A stretch of 38,309 bases of DNA. Source: Bacillus timonensis. GTDB taxonomy: Bacteria; Bacillota; Bacilli; Bacillales; Bacillaceae_L. The notes under the pieces were generated by a model, which searched no databases, had not been told where the DNA came from, and was given only the letters and a program-made list of their open reading frames with translations. This document shows positions 9,069-18,092 of the stretch, piece by piece; position 1 is the stretch's first letter; every line of letters begins with the position of its first letter. Location: the NCBI RefSeq assembly GCF_004799755.1, contig NZ_SLUB01000043.1, forward strand, positions 1 to 38,309, read 5' to 3'. The translations under genes were made by a program, and so were the position numbers.

Positions 9069-10982
9069 TCAAACAAACTGACTCCTATCCGTCTTTTCAC
9101 GTTGCATGTCTAAAAACTCGTCCCACATCGAAAGAAATAAATCCGTTAATTCAGGGTCAAAATGCGATCCCTTTCCTTCCACGATGATTTCCTTCACTTT
9201 TTCCGGAGCAAACGGTTCTTTATAAGCACGCTTGGATAACAACGCATCAAATACATCCACAATCGAAACAATTCGACCTTCCAACGGAATCTCTTTTTCT
9301 TTTAATTGATTCGGATATCCTGTACCGTCCCATCGCTCATGATGCGTTTTTGCGATACTGGCAGCCATTTGAATCACAGGTAATTCAAGCTTTGATAAGA
9401 TTTGATGGCCAATCTGGACATGCTTTTTCATTGATTCCCATTCTTCACTCGATAATTTGCCAGGCTTATTCAAAATCGAATCAGGAATCCCGACTTTGCC
9501 AATATCATGAAATTTCGCTGCTACCCCGATATCCTGAATAAATTTCTCATCACATCCTGCCAATTCCGCAAGCTTAACCGCTAGCACCCCAATCCGGTCG
9601 ACATGCTGGCCAGTGTCGTCATCACGGTATTCAGCAAGATCAAGTAAACTTTCAACCGTATCAAAAATCACTTTTGCATCCTCCGTTATATCTTGACTAA
9701 CAAGCAAGAAATGATCAAGTTCAGCAAGCCGAGACTGTTTAAAACGCCATGTTTTATAATAGGAAGATTCTGCTTCACTTTCACGGGTCGTTAACACAGA
9801 TTCATTAATATTAGTGACTTTTGCCGGGCATCCAATACATGGTAGGACACGATCATAAAACACTTCATAACAGCGCTTGCCTACACTATCCGAAGCACTA
9901 ACTCCTCTATTCTCAAGCAACTTACTCGCTTTTTCATCAATCCACGTTAATTTACCAAAATCGAACGTACTAATTTCATAGGAATATATATTAAGAAAAC
10001 TATATGTATGTAAAAAGCGATACGGCTTAAGGAATTCCTTAAGTATCGAAAGAATAAATCGTGAATACCTTTCAAAGGAAGTTAAAAACAACGAAACTCC
10101 TTTTTCATTCCGTTGCATTTTTTCCTGAAAAACATCCCGTAACACCTCATTCATGGTGTCCACAAGCGAGGTTAATAGATGGTCATTGACATGATGATCA
10201 TTAATACTTCGCGTCCAATCCCGAATGATCCGATAACATGCCGCTTCATCCCGATACATTTTTTCATAGAAAAATTGTTTCAGAAAGTTTTTGATATATG
10301 GAATAAACGATTCCATAAATTTCATACTATCCTGCGGAACCCTTTTTAATAGTACTATTTTATACCGCTCAATCACTTCATTTAAACGAAATGTCAGTAA
10401 GCCACTATAGGAATCCAAAATATCGAAATCATCATGAGTCAATCCCGACTTTTTTTCGAGATGACGAAATTCATAACGCAACGGATACAAAGCTTTATCC
10501 AGCTCCACTTCATTGTATGCCTCCACAGTCATTTGCATATCAAAATTAAGAGTAGCCTCAATCGCATCTAACAACCGAAGCGCTTCGTCCCCTGGCAGCA
10601 AATTCCCCAGCAACCTCGAGATGATTTGACAAAAACGCCGATTTGTTGAAATATACCATGGCAAGTCCAATCCAATTTTTGAGTGAGCTTTGCCAATTAA
10701 AAAGCGATTATGTGTGTAAGTATCATCAATAACTGGTGAAAAAACCTGTTCTAAGTAGTGACGCTGTGCAGCCTTTAGCCGTTCAAGACTCGAGTGGTCA
10801 TCGATAATCTTCTTCAAATGATCCACTCGATATAGTTCGTCATACAATTCTTCTACAATTTCATCAACCAAAGAAAGGAGTAATTCCTTATGTCGGTGGA
10901 TTAATGCTAGCGACTCTTCCGTCAAACCCGTTAGAGAGATTTGCGCTAGCTGCTTAGGGTCCTTAATACGTAAATATGCCAT
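9069..10982 (-). CDS. Protoglobin–PAS-like–HD-GYP c-di-GMP phosphodiesterase
   Basis: A 637-residue cytoplasmic signalling protein. Residues about 10-160 look like a globin-coupled sensor domain; His100 in KAHSKIGLDLPWYIS is the likely proximal haem ligand, as in HemAT-type sensors. The middle is helical. At about 340-420 there is a PAS-like stretch with an unusual C-x2-C pair (CIGCPAK). The C-terminal 200 residues are an HD-GYP domain with FHDIGKVGIPDS and HHERWDGTGYP, both complete, so hydrolysis of c-di-GMP is expected. The inference is an oxygen- or gas-responsive phosphodiesterase. It is downstream of a diguanylate cyclase gene on the same strand, with 103 bases and a terminator between them. 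Confidence 0.88.
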   Translation of the reverse strand: MAYLRIKDPKQLAQISLTGLTEESLALIHRHKELLLSLVDEIVEELYDELYRVDHLKKIIDDHSSLERLKAAQRHYLEQVFSPVIDDTYTHNRFLIGKAHSKIGLDLPWYISTNRRFCQIISRLLGNLLPGDEALRLLDAIEATLNFDMQMTVEAYNEVELDKALYPLRYEFRHLEKKSGLTHDDFDILDSYSGLLTFRLNEVIERYKIVLLKRVPQDSMKFMESFIPYIKNFLKQFFYEKMYRDEAACYRIIRDWTRSINDHHVNDHLLTSLVDTMNEVLRDVFQEKMQRNEKGVSLFLTSFERYSRFILSILKEFLKPYRFLHTYSFLNIYSYEISTFDFGKLTWIDEKASKLLENRGVSASDSVGKRCYEVFYDRVLPCIGCPAKVTNINESVLTTRESEAESSYYKTWRFKQSRLAELDHFLLVSQDITEDAKVIFDTVESLLDLAEYRDDDTGQHVDRIGVLAVKLAELAGCDEKFIQDIGVAAKFHDIGKVGIPDSILNKPGKLSSEEWESMKKHVQIGHQILSKLELPVIQMAASIAKTHHERWDGTGYPNQLKEKEIPLEGRIVSIVDVFDALLSKRAYKEPFAPEKVKEIIVEGKGSHFDPELTDLFLSMWDEFLDMQREKTDRSQFV

Positions 10983-11064
10983 CCATTACACTCCTTGGTA
11001 GAACACGAAATTAGAAAACGGTGATAATTTCATTATTTATAAGAAAATGGTAACAAAAACAGCT

Positions 11065-11111
11065 AAAAAAAGGAATCTAATATTGTTAAATCGCATAACT
11101 AATTTGATTCC
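11065..11111 (-). terminator. Terminator overlapping the cyclase stop codon
   Basis: GGAATC … GATTCC stem with additional AT pairs; its 5' arm lies inside the last codons of the cyclase gene. On the minus strand it is followed by TTTTTTT. Confidence 0.6.
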
Positions 11112-12153
11112 TACCATTTCTCTTGGATGCATACAAGGAGTTATCTGCTTTTTCAATAGCTTGATAGAGTTCTTCGGGACCCTTGAGCTTAGAAACGCCA
11201 ATCGAAACCGTGACATCAAGCTTCTGGTCCTCCACATAAAACGGCGTATGTTCAATTCCGCTATGAATCCCAGAAACAATGTTCATCAAGCTTTCCTTCG
11301 AATCTGCCTCTAAAAATAAAATAAACTCCTCACCACCATAACGCCCAAGTAAGGAACGATGGGGCGGAATAAGTCTCGTTAAGGTGGTCGCTACATTTTT
11401 TAACACCGCATCACCATGAAGATGACCAAAACTATCATTAATTCTCTTAAAATGATCCACATCAATCATCACAATATACATGGTACGAGAACTTGTCCTA
11501 TTTTTAATATAATTTTCCACATAACGCATATTATAAAGCCCGGTCAGAGGATCGCGTTCCGCATAAAACCGGAGTCTTCTCTTTACCATCACTTCCCGGT
11601 CCAGCTGAAAAATGAAAAAATACAGTATAAACGCAGACACTTGGAGTCCCAATATCCGGATAAGATAAATTTCACCGAACATATCCACCCCATTCGGAAC
11701 AAGAAACAAAATCGGCAAGTCCGATACAAGCCAGCACGCCGTCATTAACAAAAACAAGGCAAGTGGGTTTGGCATCGCTCGATCCTTTTTATGAAAAAGA
11801 AGAGCCAGTGTAACAGGCAGGATCATGCCGAATACCACGCCGGGCAAAGCTCCCACTCCACCCATGCCGAGCCTCCAGCTAACCGCAATCACAAGGGCAG
11901 GAATCGCATGCTTCCATCCGAACAAGATGGAGAAGATCACCAAAGGAACAAGACGAAGATCAAACTTATAGTCCTCAAAGCGGACTGGCAAATAAAAAAG
12001 AGAAATCACGCATGCCGAGATAAGAATAAGAACACCTGCTGAAAACAAATACTTGTTAATCGATTTTCGATTCGTCACCAGGATGCTGATGCATAAATAC
12101 ATGAACAATATGACTGCAATATTGGAAAGGGTTGGTTGTAAAATGGTTATCAT
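11086..12153 (-). CDS. Membrane-bound diguanylate cyclase (DgcK-like)
   Basis: A 355-residue protein with six or so hydrophobic helices in residues 1-190. The arrangement resembles the 5TMR-LYT type sensor of B. subtilis DgcK/YhcK. A GGDEF domain follows from about 200. Catalytic features are intact: ERDPLTGLYN, DVDHFKRINDSFGH with the metal-binding Asp, and the signature RYGGEEF. The residues before the signature read RSLLG, so no canonical RxxD inhibitory site is present and product feedback is unlikely. The start ATG at 12153 follows AGGGA; the longer frame to 12264 has no RBS and is not hydrophobic. With the HD-GYP gene it interrupts the usual hpf–secA adjacency. Confidence 0.88.
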   Translation of the reverse strand: MITILQPTLSNIAVILFMYLCISILVTNRKSINKYLFSAGVLILISACVISLFYLPVRFEDYKFDLRLVPLVIFSILFGWKHAIPALVIAVSWRLGMGGVGALPGVVFGMILPVTLALLFHKKDRAMPNPLALFLLMTACWLVSDLPILFLVPNGVDMFGEIYLIRILGLQVSAFILYFFIFQLDREVMVKRRLRFYAERDPLTGLYNMRYVENYIKNRTSSRTMYIVMIDVDHFKRINDSFGHLHGDAVLKNVATTLTRLIPPHRSLLGRYGGEEFILFLEADSKESLMNIVSGIHSGIEHTPFYVEDQKLDVTVSIGVSKLKGPEELYQAIEKADNSLYASKRNGRNQISYAI

Positions 12154-12395
12154 AGATATCCCTGCTTTATTTTTAAAGTGAAAACTACAATATGGGTTTT
12201 GACGCACAGGAAATGGTAACGAGACCATCCCTCTGATATGGACAAAGACAATAGCAGCTGACAAATATTCTTATCTAGTTACAGTCCTTGCCTACTGGGA
12301 AAATCGGTAAGGCTTACAAGTTACCTGTGCATTTGTATTATCTACGATGTGAATCATTTTGGCTATGGGGGTTTTCCCCTATTTTTTCAAGAAAA

Positions 12396-12470
12396 GGACA
12401 AGACCCCCGCCTATCGACGACAAGCATAGGACGGACGCAAGCAGATCATGCTGTTTAGATGGGCTTGTCC
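12396..12470. other. Structured intergenic element of unknown kind
   Basis: Bounded by an inverted repeat, GGACAAG at 12396-12402 and CTTGTCC at 12464-12470. Inside is a second hairpin CCTAT/ATAGG (12410-12429) and a small AGCA/TGCT hairpin. On the minus strand it begins GGACAAGCCC and ends GGGGGTCTTGTCC followed by TTTTCTTG. It lies between hpf and the cyclase gene. The remainder of 12154-12395 shows no gene. Confidence 0.4.
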
Positions 12471-12504
12471 AGGTGTCGAAGGTCCTAGGGCATTTGTGTA
12501 TCTT

Positions 12505-12542
12505 CTCAAAAAAGAGGCAGCCTGGATTCAGACTGCACTCTT
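12505..12542 (-). terminator. Terminator of hpf
   Basis: AAGAGTGCAGTCT / CCAGGCTGCCTCTT imperfect stem 15 bases after the hpf stop, then TTTTTTGAG on the minus strand. Confidence 0.7.
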
Positions 12543-12556
12543 GGAAATTCGTTATT

Positions 12557-13111
12557 TTAGTTAGGTTCGATGATGCCGTATTTGCCATCCTTACGGCGAT
12601 ACACGACATTGGTTGTATTCGTCTCAGCGTTTGTGAATACGAAGAAGTTGTGGCCAAGCATATTCATTTGAAGAATTGCTTCCTCACTATCCATCGGTTT
12701 CAAATCAAAACGCTTCGTACGAACTAATTCATAATCCTCATCTTCCGCTTCTTGAACCGCTGTTGCAGTTCCAGTTCCACCATTAAACATGGTTTTGGTA
12801 GAACCCTTTTCACGAAGCTTACGGTTTACTTTTGTTTTAAACTTGCGAATTTGACGCTCAAGCTTGTCAGTCACAAGGTCAATCGCTGCGTACATATCCT
12901 CATGAGATTCCTCTCCGCGAAGCACAAGCTGCGGCATCGGAACCGTTACCTCTATTCTATGATCCTTTGCATTATTCACTTTTAAGTTAACATTTACATT
13001 GGCATCCGGAGTGTTTTCGAAATACCGTTCAAGCTTTCCAAGTTTTTTCTCAACATACTCTCGCAATGCTGGAGTTACCTCAATGTTTTCACCACGAACG
13101 TTGTAATTCAT
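12557..13111 (-). CDS. hpf: Long-form ribosome hibernation promoting factor
   Basis: A 184-residue protein that dimerises 70S ribosomes into inactive 100S particles in slow growth. The N-terminal S30AE/RaiA-like domain (1-100) starts MNYNVRGENIEVTPALREYV and has the basic helix KLERQIRKFKTKVNRKLREK. The C-terminal dimerisation domain (about 125-184) carries VRTKRFDLKPMDSEEAILQM and ends NVVYRRKDGKYGIIEPN. Length fits the long HPF (YvyD) of Bacilli. The RBS is AGGAGG before ATG 13111. Upstream is an excellent SigH-type promoter, consistent with B. subtilis yvyD, which is transcribed by SigH and SigB. Confidence 0.97.
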   Translation of the reverse strand: MNYNVRGENIEVTPALREYVEKKLGKLERYFENTPDANVNVNLKVNNAKDHRIEVTVPMPQLVLRGEESHEDMYAAIDLVTDKLERQIRKFKTKVNRKLREKGSTKTMFNGGTGTATAVQEAEDEDYELVRTKRFDLKPMDSEEAILQMNMLGHNFFVFTNAETNTTNVVYRRKDGKYGIIEPN

Positions 13112-13242
13112 ACAAGAACTCCTCCTTTTAACTCGGGCTAACTTACGCTAGTCCTGATAATGCATTGGACACAGCCAAGACCCTTTTTAGGGTATCCAAC
13201 CTGTGTAACAATATAACCTTTTTGATTTAAGGTTATAATAAC

Positions 13243-13272
13243 TAATTCAACACACACCTCCCCAATTCCTGC
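13243..13272 (-). promoter_or_regulatory. SigH promoter of hpf
   Basis: On the minus strand GCAGGAATT, 12 bases, GTTGAATTA. This fits the Bacillus SigH consensus (RnAGGAwWW, then RnnGAATww) at every defined position. The start point would be about 125 bases before the hpf ATG. A weaker SigB-like pair (GTTATA, 14 bases, GGATAC) lies closer to the gene at about 13193-13218. Confidence 0.7.
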
Positions 13273-13321
13273 TTTTTTGTAAAGGAAATTTGAAGAAATT
13301 GTGAAAATATTAACTTGAAAG

Positions 13322-13350
13322 TGGGACACGGGGACAGGTCCCTCGTCCCA
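13322..13350. repeat. 29-bp dispersed imperfect palindrome, copy 4
   Basis: Begins TGGGACACGGGGACAGG and ends TCCCTCGTCCCA; it differs from copies 1 and 3 at a few positions. It lies upstream of the hpf promoter. The following 13351-13552 shows no gene or clear signal. Confidence 0.8.
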
Positions 13351-13539
13351 CTGATAATCCCATATTATTCACTTTTTATGTTGTGAATGTAAATTTGTAA
13401 ACAATATGTGTAGGTGTAAAAATATATGCATGTCTATGGTGAGATATGAATGGTACTAGTGTGGAATCTACGGTGAAAAGTGCTTGAAGAATTCTTCAGT
13501 AGTAGTATGTCCAAAATGTGGGAGGAATTACATCTTTTA

Positions 13540-13589
13540 AATAAATAGATAAAACCACCCATTTCCAAAATGCTCAAAAACAGGTGGTT
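13540..13589 (-). terminator. Terminator of the Tad operon
   Basis: AACCACC, a long A/T loop, GGTGGTT, then TTATCTATTTATTT on the minus strand, 51 bases after the tadC stop. Confidence 0.65.
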
Positions 13590-13639
13590 CCATTATGTTT
13601 TGATATATTTTTCGGATACATATTTAACTTCATCCATGT

Positions 13640-14569
13640 TTATAACCACTTCGTAACAAGGTTCACTACAACCGGGCCTAAGAGCACAATAAATAATGTC
13701 GGAAAAATAAATACTACCATAGGAATTAGCATCTTAACCGGCGCTTTCATGGCTTGCTCTTTGGCAACCTGTCTTTGGTTCTCGCGGATCCGTTGGGTTT
13801 GTGCTTGCAGCACCTTTGTCATTCCGATCCCAAGCTGGTCAGCTTGAATAATGGAATTCATAATACTTCTGAAAAACTCAGATGGTACTCGTTCTCGCAG
13901 TTCAATAAAAGCCTGCCGCCTTGTTTTTCCAAGCTTCATATCTTCTAACGCATATAAAAACTCAGTTGAAAGGGGGGAATGCATTTGTTTACACACCTTT
14001 TTCAGTGCCCCATCGAGCCCCATCCCTGCTTCAATCGAAACGGTAATCATATCAAAAAAGTCGGACATCGACTTTTCAATCACTTTGATTCTTGCTTTCT
14101 TTTTCGCCGTTAAGTAAAAGTTGAAATAAGCGTAGACGAAAATGGAAAAAATGGTTGACATCATAATTACTTTAAAAGTTTCCTCTGTATTTGAACCAAA
14201 AAGGAAAAAGGATAAGATAAACACAATCACGGATAATGAGAGTTGAATCAGCTTAAAATCAACAGCCGTAAGTCTAAACGGATGACCCGCTGCTTGTAAT
14301 TTCTTCTCCAAACTTTCCATTTTGGACTTTGACATTTTTCCAAACGTTATTCTCCGCACGTAAGCCAGAAACGGTGTAATGACCCGTTCTTTAAATCCTA
14401 ATTCCTGATGTTCAAGTCCCTGAATGTCCTCTTCAACTACTTTTCTTCCATTCACAAAGGGTAAAATCCTTTGCTGCATTTTCCATTTTGTCTTATTTGT
14501 CTGATAAACGACTAATAGGAAAAGGGAAGTAAAAAAAACAAATGATGTAAGCCAAAATAGAAAAATCAT
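13640..14569 (-). CDS. tadC: Tad pilus inner-membrane platform protein TadC
   Basis: A 309-residue type II secretion system F-domain protein, the second of two platform subunits for Flp/Tad pili. It has an N-terminal TM helix (IFLFWLTSFVFFTSLFLLVV), a paired TM region near residues 120-165, and a cytoplasmic helical F domain (FDMITVSIEAGMGLDGALKK). Two C-terminal helices end in MVVFIFPTLFIVLLGPVVV. ATG 14569 has GAGGTG in front and lies one base after the tadB stop, so the two are translationally coupled. It is the last gene of the operon. Confidence 0.9.
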   Translation of the reverse strand: MIFLFWLTSFVFFTSLFLLVVYQTNKTKWKMQQRILPFVNGRKVVEEDIQGLEHQELGFKERVITPFLAYVRRITFGKMSKSKMESLEKKLQAAGHPFRLTAVDFKLIQLSLSVIVFILSFFLFGSNTEETFKVIMMSTIFSIFVYAYFNFYLTAKKKARIKVIEKSMSDFFDMITVSIEAGMGLDGALKKVCKQMHSPLSTEFLYALEDMKLGKTRRQAFIELRERVPSEFFRSIMNSIIQADQLGIGMTKVLQAQTQRIRENQRQVAKEQAMKAPVKMLIPMVVFIFPTLFIVLLGPVVVNLVTKWL

Positions 14570-14570
14570 G

Positions 14571-15536
14571 CTACACCTCAATCTTGATGATTTTTTGAAT
14601 AAGCAACCAGCCAATTATGCCAGAAACCGCTCCAAAACCAAGTAATGTCCATCCAAGTGGGTGTGAAAGTAAGGGACTAAAATATTCTGGATTCATGACA
14701 TTAAGGATTAGTCCTAATATAACTGGAAGTAAAGATATCACCCACGCGGACATCTTTCCTTGTGCCGTTAGGGCATTTAATTCTTCTTTCATTCGAACAC
14801 GCTCTGTAATAGTGTCTTTAATCGTTTCTAAAATCTGAGTTAAATTCCCACCAGTTGTCCTCTGAATCAATAAAGCAGTGACGACGATGTCAAGATCCTT
14901 ATTAGGCAGACGTTTTAACATCGCTTCAAACGCCGTTTCCATGGAGATTCCTAGATTGATTTCCTGAATTGCTCTAGTAAATTCAGGTCCAATCGGATCA
15001 GGTACTTCCTTTGCAATAATCTGCATGGCTTGCATAAAACTAAAACCCGATTTCATAGCTGTTGACATGGTTTCGAGAGTTTGTGGGAGCTGTGAAGCGC
15101 ATTTTAATAGTCGCTTTTCTTTTTTAAATTTCAAATAGAATCTCGGAATGGTCCATCCTATAATGATTGCAATAAGGATCACAAACAGATGCATTTGAGA
15201 CAATAGGGATAGGAACAATACAAAACCTACTATCACGACTCTTAACAAGATAAACTCTTCAGGTTTTAAAGGAATTCCTGCTGCCTCTAACTCAAGTTGT
15301 AATCTCTCTTGTTTATTTTTTCTCGGGTGAATGACGGTTGAAAGCTTGAGAAAGATTTCCTTCAGGTTGACACGTTCTTTTTTACTTGTCTCCGTCTCCT
15401 CAACAACCACCGTGTTCCGGATGTCATTTGGGATAAATGTTTCGATTCTGCGTTTTACGACATTTTTCTTACGATAAAAGTAGAATCCAGTCCCCCAGAA
15501 TAATAGGGTAGAGACGAGAAAATAGACTAAATACAT
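14571..15536 (-). CDS. tadB: Tad pilus inner-membrane platform protein TadB
   Basis: A 321-residue T2SSF-domain membrane protein, partner of TadC, on which the CpaF ATPase acts. It has an N-terminal TM helix (YLVYFLVSTLLFWGTGFYFY), a basic linker, TM pair at about 105-155, and the F domain with LPQTLETMSTAMKSGFSFMQ and QRTTGGNLTQILETI. Two C-terminal TM helices follow. ATG 15536 lies five bases after the tadA stop codon, with GAGGTG overlapping that stop. Confidence 0.9.
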   Translation of the reverse strand: MYLVYFLVSTLLFWGTGFYFYRKKNVVKRRIETFIPNDIRNTVVVEETETSKKERVNLKEIFLKLSTVIHPRKNKQERLQLELEAAGIPLKPEEFILLRVVIVGFVLFLSLLSQMHLFVILIAIIIGWTIPRFYLKFKKEKRLLKCASQLPQTLETMSTAMKSGFSFMQAMQIIAKEVPDPIGPEFTRAIQEINLGISMETAFEAMLKRLPNKDLDIVVTALLIQRTTGGNLTQILETIKDTITERVRMKEELNALTAQGKMSAWVISLLPVILGLILNVMNPEYFSPLLSHPLGWTLLGFGAVSGIIGWLLIQKIIKIEV

Positions 15537-15540
15537 CTCA

Positions 15541-16884
15541 TTACACCTCAATAAACCAATCGCTTGGTAAATGAATTCCGTAGTTTTCTAGTTTTTCAGA
15601 TACATACGGCCTAATTCCAGTTGAAGAATACCTGCCTTCTATTTTTCCATCACTTGTCGTACCTGTTTGTTTAAAGGTAAAGAGGTCCTGCAGGATGATG
15701 GTGTCACCCTCCATGCCAATAACCTCGGTAATATGCGTGATTTTACGACTTCCATCCTTAAGTCTCGATTGTTGGATAATCAGGTCAACGGCGCTTGAGA
15801 TTTGTTCCCGAATCGCACGTACCGGTAAGTCCATCCCCGCCATCAAAACCATGGTTTCCAAACGTGAGAGCATATCCCTTGGAGTATTGGCATGTCCTGT
15901 TGCAAGAGAGCCATCATGACCTGTATTCATGGCTTGAAGCATATCAAGTGCTTCTGCACTACGTACCTCACCAATCACCACACGGTCCGGACGCATACGA
16001 AGGGAATTTCGCACTAAATCACGGATCGCAATGGCGCCTTTTCCTTCAATATTAGGAGGTCTCGTTTCAAGGGAAATGACGTGGTCCTGCATTAACTGAA
16101 GCTCGGCAGCATCCTCAATTGTCACAATCCGGTCATCATTCGGAATAAACGATGATAACACATTGAGTAATGTGGTTTTCCCCGAACCCGTACCACCACT
16201 AATAAAAATATTTAGTCTTGCTTTTACACAGCCATCAAGGAACTTTGCCATTTCCTCACTTAGCGTTCCAAATTGAATCAAATCAGTCATTTCCAAACGT
16301 TTACTAGGGAATTTACGAATCGTAATCACCGGTCCAACAAGGGAAAGAGGTGGAATAATAGCATTCACACGAGACCCATCTGGCAATCTTGCATCAACCA
16401 TTGGACTTGATTCGTCGATTCTTCTTCCAAGTGGTGATACAATCTTCTCAATCACCTGCATCACATGGGCATCATCCCGAAAATAGCTATCACTTTCAAT
16501 TAACTTACCCTTTTTTTCGATATAAATTTGATAAGGACCATTCACCATAATTTCGGAAACGTCCGGGTCATTTAAAAGCGGGGTAATGGGACCAAAGCCA
16601 ATCAATTCGTTCGTAATCGTGTCAATAAGCTCTTTTTTCGCTTCATATGTTAAAAAGCGGTCCTCATGCTCATTTAAAAATTCCATCGACTCTTTTTCAA
16701 TAAACTTCATTTGTTCTTCCTCAGACATCGCTGGGTGTTTCTTTAGTTCAGAAATAATATGCTGATGCAATTGTGTCTTGAGCTCTGATTCTTTTGGCTT
16801 CTTGATTTCTTTTCGTTTGACCTCTTGAGGGCTTGTACTACTTACCGTATTTGTTTTTTCATTAAGCCGTTTTAATAGTGACAA
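15541..16884 (-). CDS. tadA: Tad pilus ATPase CpaF/TadA
   Basis: A 447-residue secretion ATPase that powers pilus assembly at the cytoplasmic face. Residues 1-100 are the charged N-terminal domain. Walker A is GGTGSGKTT at 230-238. Further along are the Asp box ([13 protein letters not shown]), Walker B ([20 protein letters not shown]) and the His box ([15 protein letters not shown]). Start is TTG with GGGAGGG upstream. Upstream neighbour TadZ ends 12 bases before. There is one ATPase in the locus, as usual for Tad systems that both extend and retract with a single motor. Confidence 0.95.
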   Translation of the reverse strand: MSLLKRLNEKTNTVSSTSPQEVKRKEIKKPKESELKTQLHQHIISELKKHPAMSEEEQMKFIEKESMEFLNEHEDRFLTYEAKKELIDTITNELIGFGPITPLLNDPDVSEIMVNGPYQIYIEKKGKLIESDSYFRDDAHVMQVIEKIVSPLGRRIDESSPMVDARLPDGSRVNAIIPPLSLVGPVITIRKFPSKRLEMTDLIQFGTLSEEMAKFLDGCVKARLNIFISGGTGSGKTTLLNVLSSFIPNDDRIVTIEDAAELQLMQDHVISLETRPPNIEGKGAIAIRDLVRNSLRMRPDRVVIGEVRSAEALDMLQAMNTGHDGSLATGHANTPRDMLSRLETMVLMAGMDLPVRAIREQISSAVDLIIQQSRLKDGSRKITHITEVIGMEGDTIILQDLFTFKQTGTTSDGKIEGRYSSTGIRPYVSEKLENYGIHLPSDWFIEV

Positions 16885-16896
16885 ACCAAACCCTCC

Positions 16897-18072
16897 CTAT
16901 TTTTTTCGCGTAATAGACTTCCAAAATGACGGTTTTTCTTTTGTGACTTCCTTCTGTTTTGGTTTTCCAATGAGGTCATCTGCTAAAGCAAGAACCGATT
17001 TTGCAACTGGGGAACGATGTGCCATGGTTACAAAAGGATCCCCCTTATTAATAGAAGAAATCACCAATTTATAATCACTTGGAATACGTTGTTTAATCGG
17101 TAATCCTAACACTTTTTCAATCATTTCTGTAGTAAGCTCTGCAGACTCTGTGTCTCGGTTTAAAATCACTTTGATTCTATCTTTTAATCCTAAAATTCCA
17201 AGTGTATCAAGAGCGAGCTTTCCATTCTTTAATGACGGTAAATCAAGGCTTGTGATTAACAAGATTTCATCCGAGTTTTCTAAAGCCACTAAGCTTGTTT
17301 CGACAAACGAAGGTGGCGTATCGATGACAATCACATCAAACGTTTTTTTCAATTCTTGAATAATCGTATAGATGTGTTCACCCGTAACTAGCTCGGCATA
17401 TTCCGGTAAATGAGGGGAAGCGAGTATTTCAATGCCAGTCTCGTCCTTTGTAAGGTAACCTTCAAGAGAAGTCGCCCCTTCTTCATATCCTTCTTTCATC
17501 CACTCATAGATCGTCTTTTTGGGCTTTAGATCAAATAAAAGCGAAACATCGCCAAATTGTAAATCTAGGTCGATAACCGCTACTTTCAAATTTTTCTTCA
17601 TACACGCGACTGCTAGGTTGACACTTATCGTTGTCTTGCCCACTCCACCCTTTGTACTACACACTGTAATAACCTTACCTTCTATCGTTTCTTCCTGTGG
17701 GAGTCGTTGACTCTTCAGGTCAGCAATTTCTCTTGCCTTTTCAATCGCTTTTATACACTCTTGATCACTGTAAATACTCACTGCATCAACGGCACCAGAA
17801 TACATAGCCTTTTTTAAATCAATGCTTTCATCCGGTAACATTAAGACGACCGCGGTTTGAGGATAGTGATACGTAATCTCCTGACAAACTGAGTACGTAT
17901 CAGTGATCGAGAGTTCACCAAGTAAAATGATTGACTCCCCTTCAGTTTCTTTCAATGCTGAATGGAGTTCCGTAACGATATGGAAACTTGAAACTACACT
18001 ATTTTTACCAATAAAGCCCTTCATTCTTTCGATATGGACATTTTTATCCATCAAAATATAATAGTGAATCAC
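16897..18072 (-). CDS. tadZ: Pilus assembly ATPase CpaE/TadZ
   Basis: A 391-residue protein with a receiver-like N-terminal domain (1-120) and a MinD/ParA-type ATPase domain. The deviant Walker A is KGGVGKTT at 141-148. Other motifs are VIDLDLQFGDVSLLFDL and VIVIDTPPSF (Walker B). The receiver part lacks an obvious phosphorylatable Asp cluster. In relatives TadZ localises the pilus machine in the cell. Start is GTG 18072 behind AAAGGTGATATAGC. Confidence 0.9.
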   Translation of the reverse strand: MIHYYILMDKNVHIERMKGFIGKNSVVSSFHIVTELHSALKETEGESIILLGELSITDTYSVCQEITYHYPQTAVVLMLPDESIDLKKAMYSGAVDAVSIYSDQECIKAIEKAREIADLKSQRLPQEETIEGKVITVCSTKGGVGKTTISVNLAVACMKKNLKVAVIDLDLQFGDVSLLFDLKPKKTIYEWMKEGYEEGATSLEGYLTKDETGIEILASPHLPEYAELVTGEHIYTIIQELKKTFDVIVIDTPPSFVETSLVALENSDEILLITSLDLPSLKNGKLALDTLGILGLKDRIKVILNRDTESAELTTEMIEKVLGLPIKQRIPSDYKLVISSINKGDPFVTMAHRSPVAKSVLALADDLIGKPKQKEVTKEKPSFWKSITRKK

Positions 18073-18092
18073 GCTATATCACCTTTTTCCAC

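Noticed and set aside
8787-9187. Short plus-strand frames between secA and the HD-GYP gene
   Set aside because: They lie in a dispersed repeat and partly antisense to the HD-GYP gene, with no RBS.
12359-12500. Third c-di-GMP riboswitch before the cyclase gene
   Set aside because: The region has hairpins but lacks the GACGCAAAG block and the P1 strands of the GEMM class.
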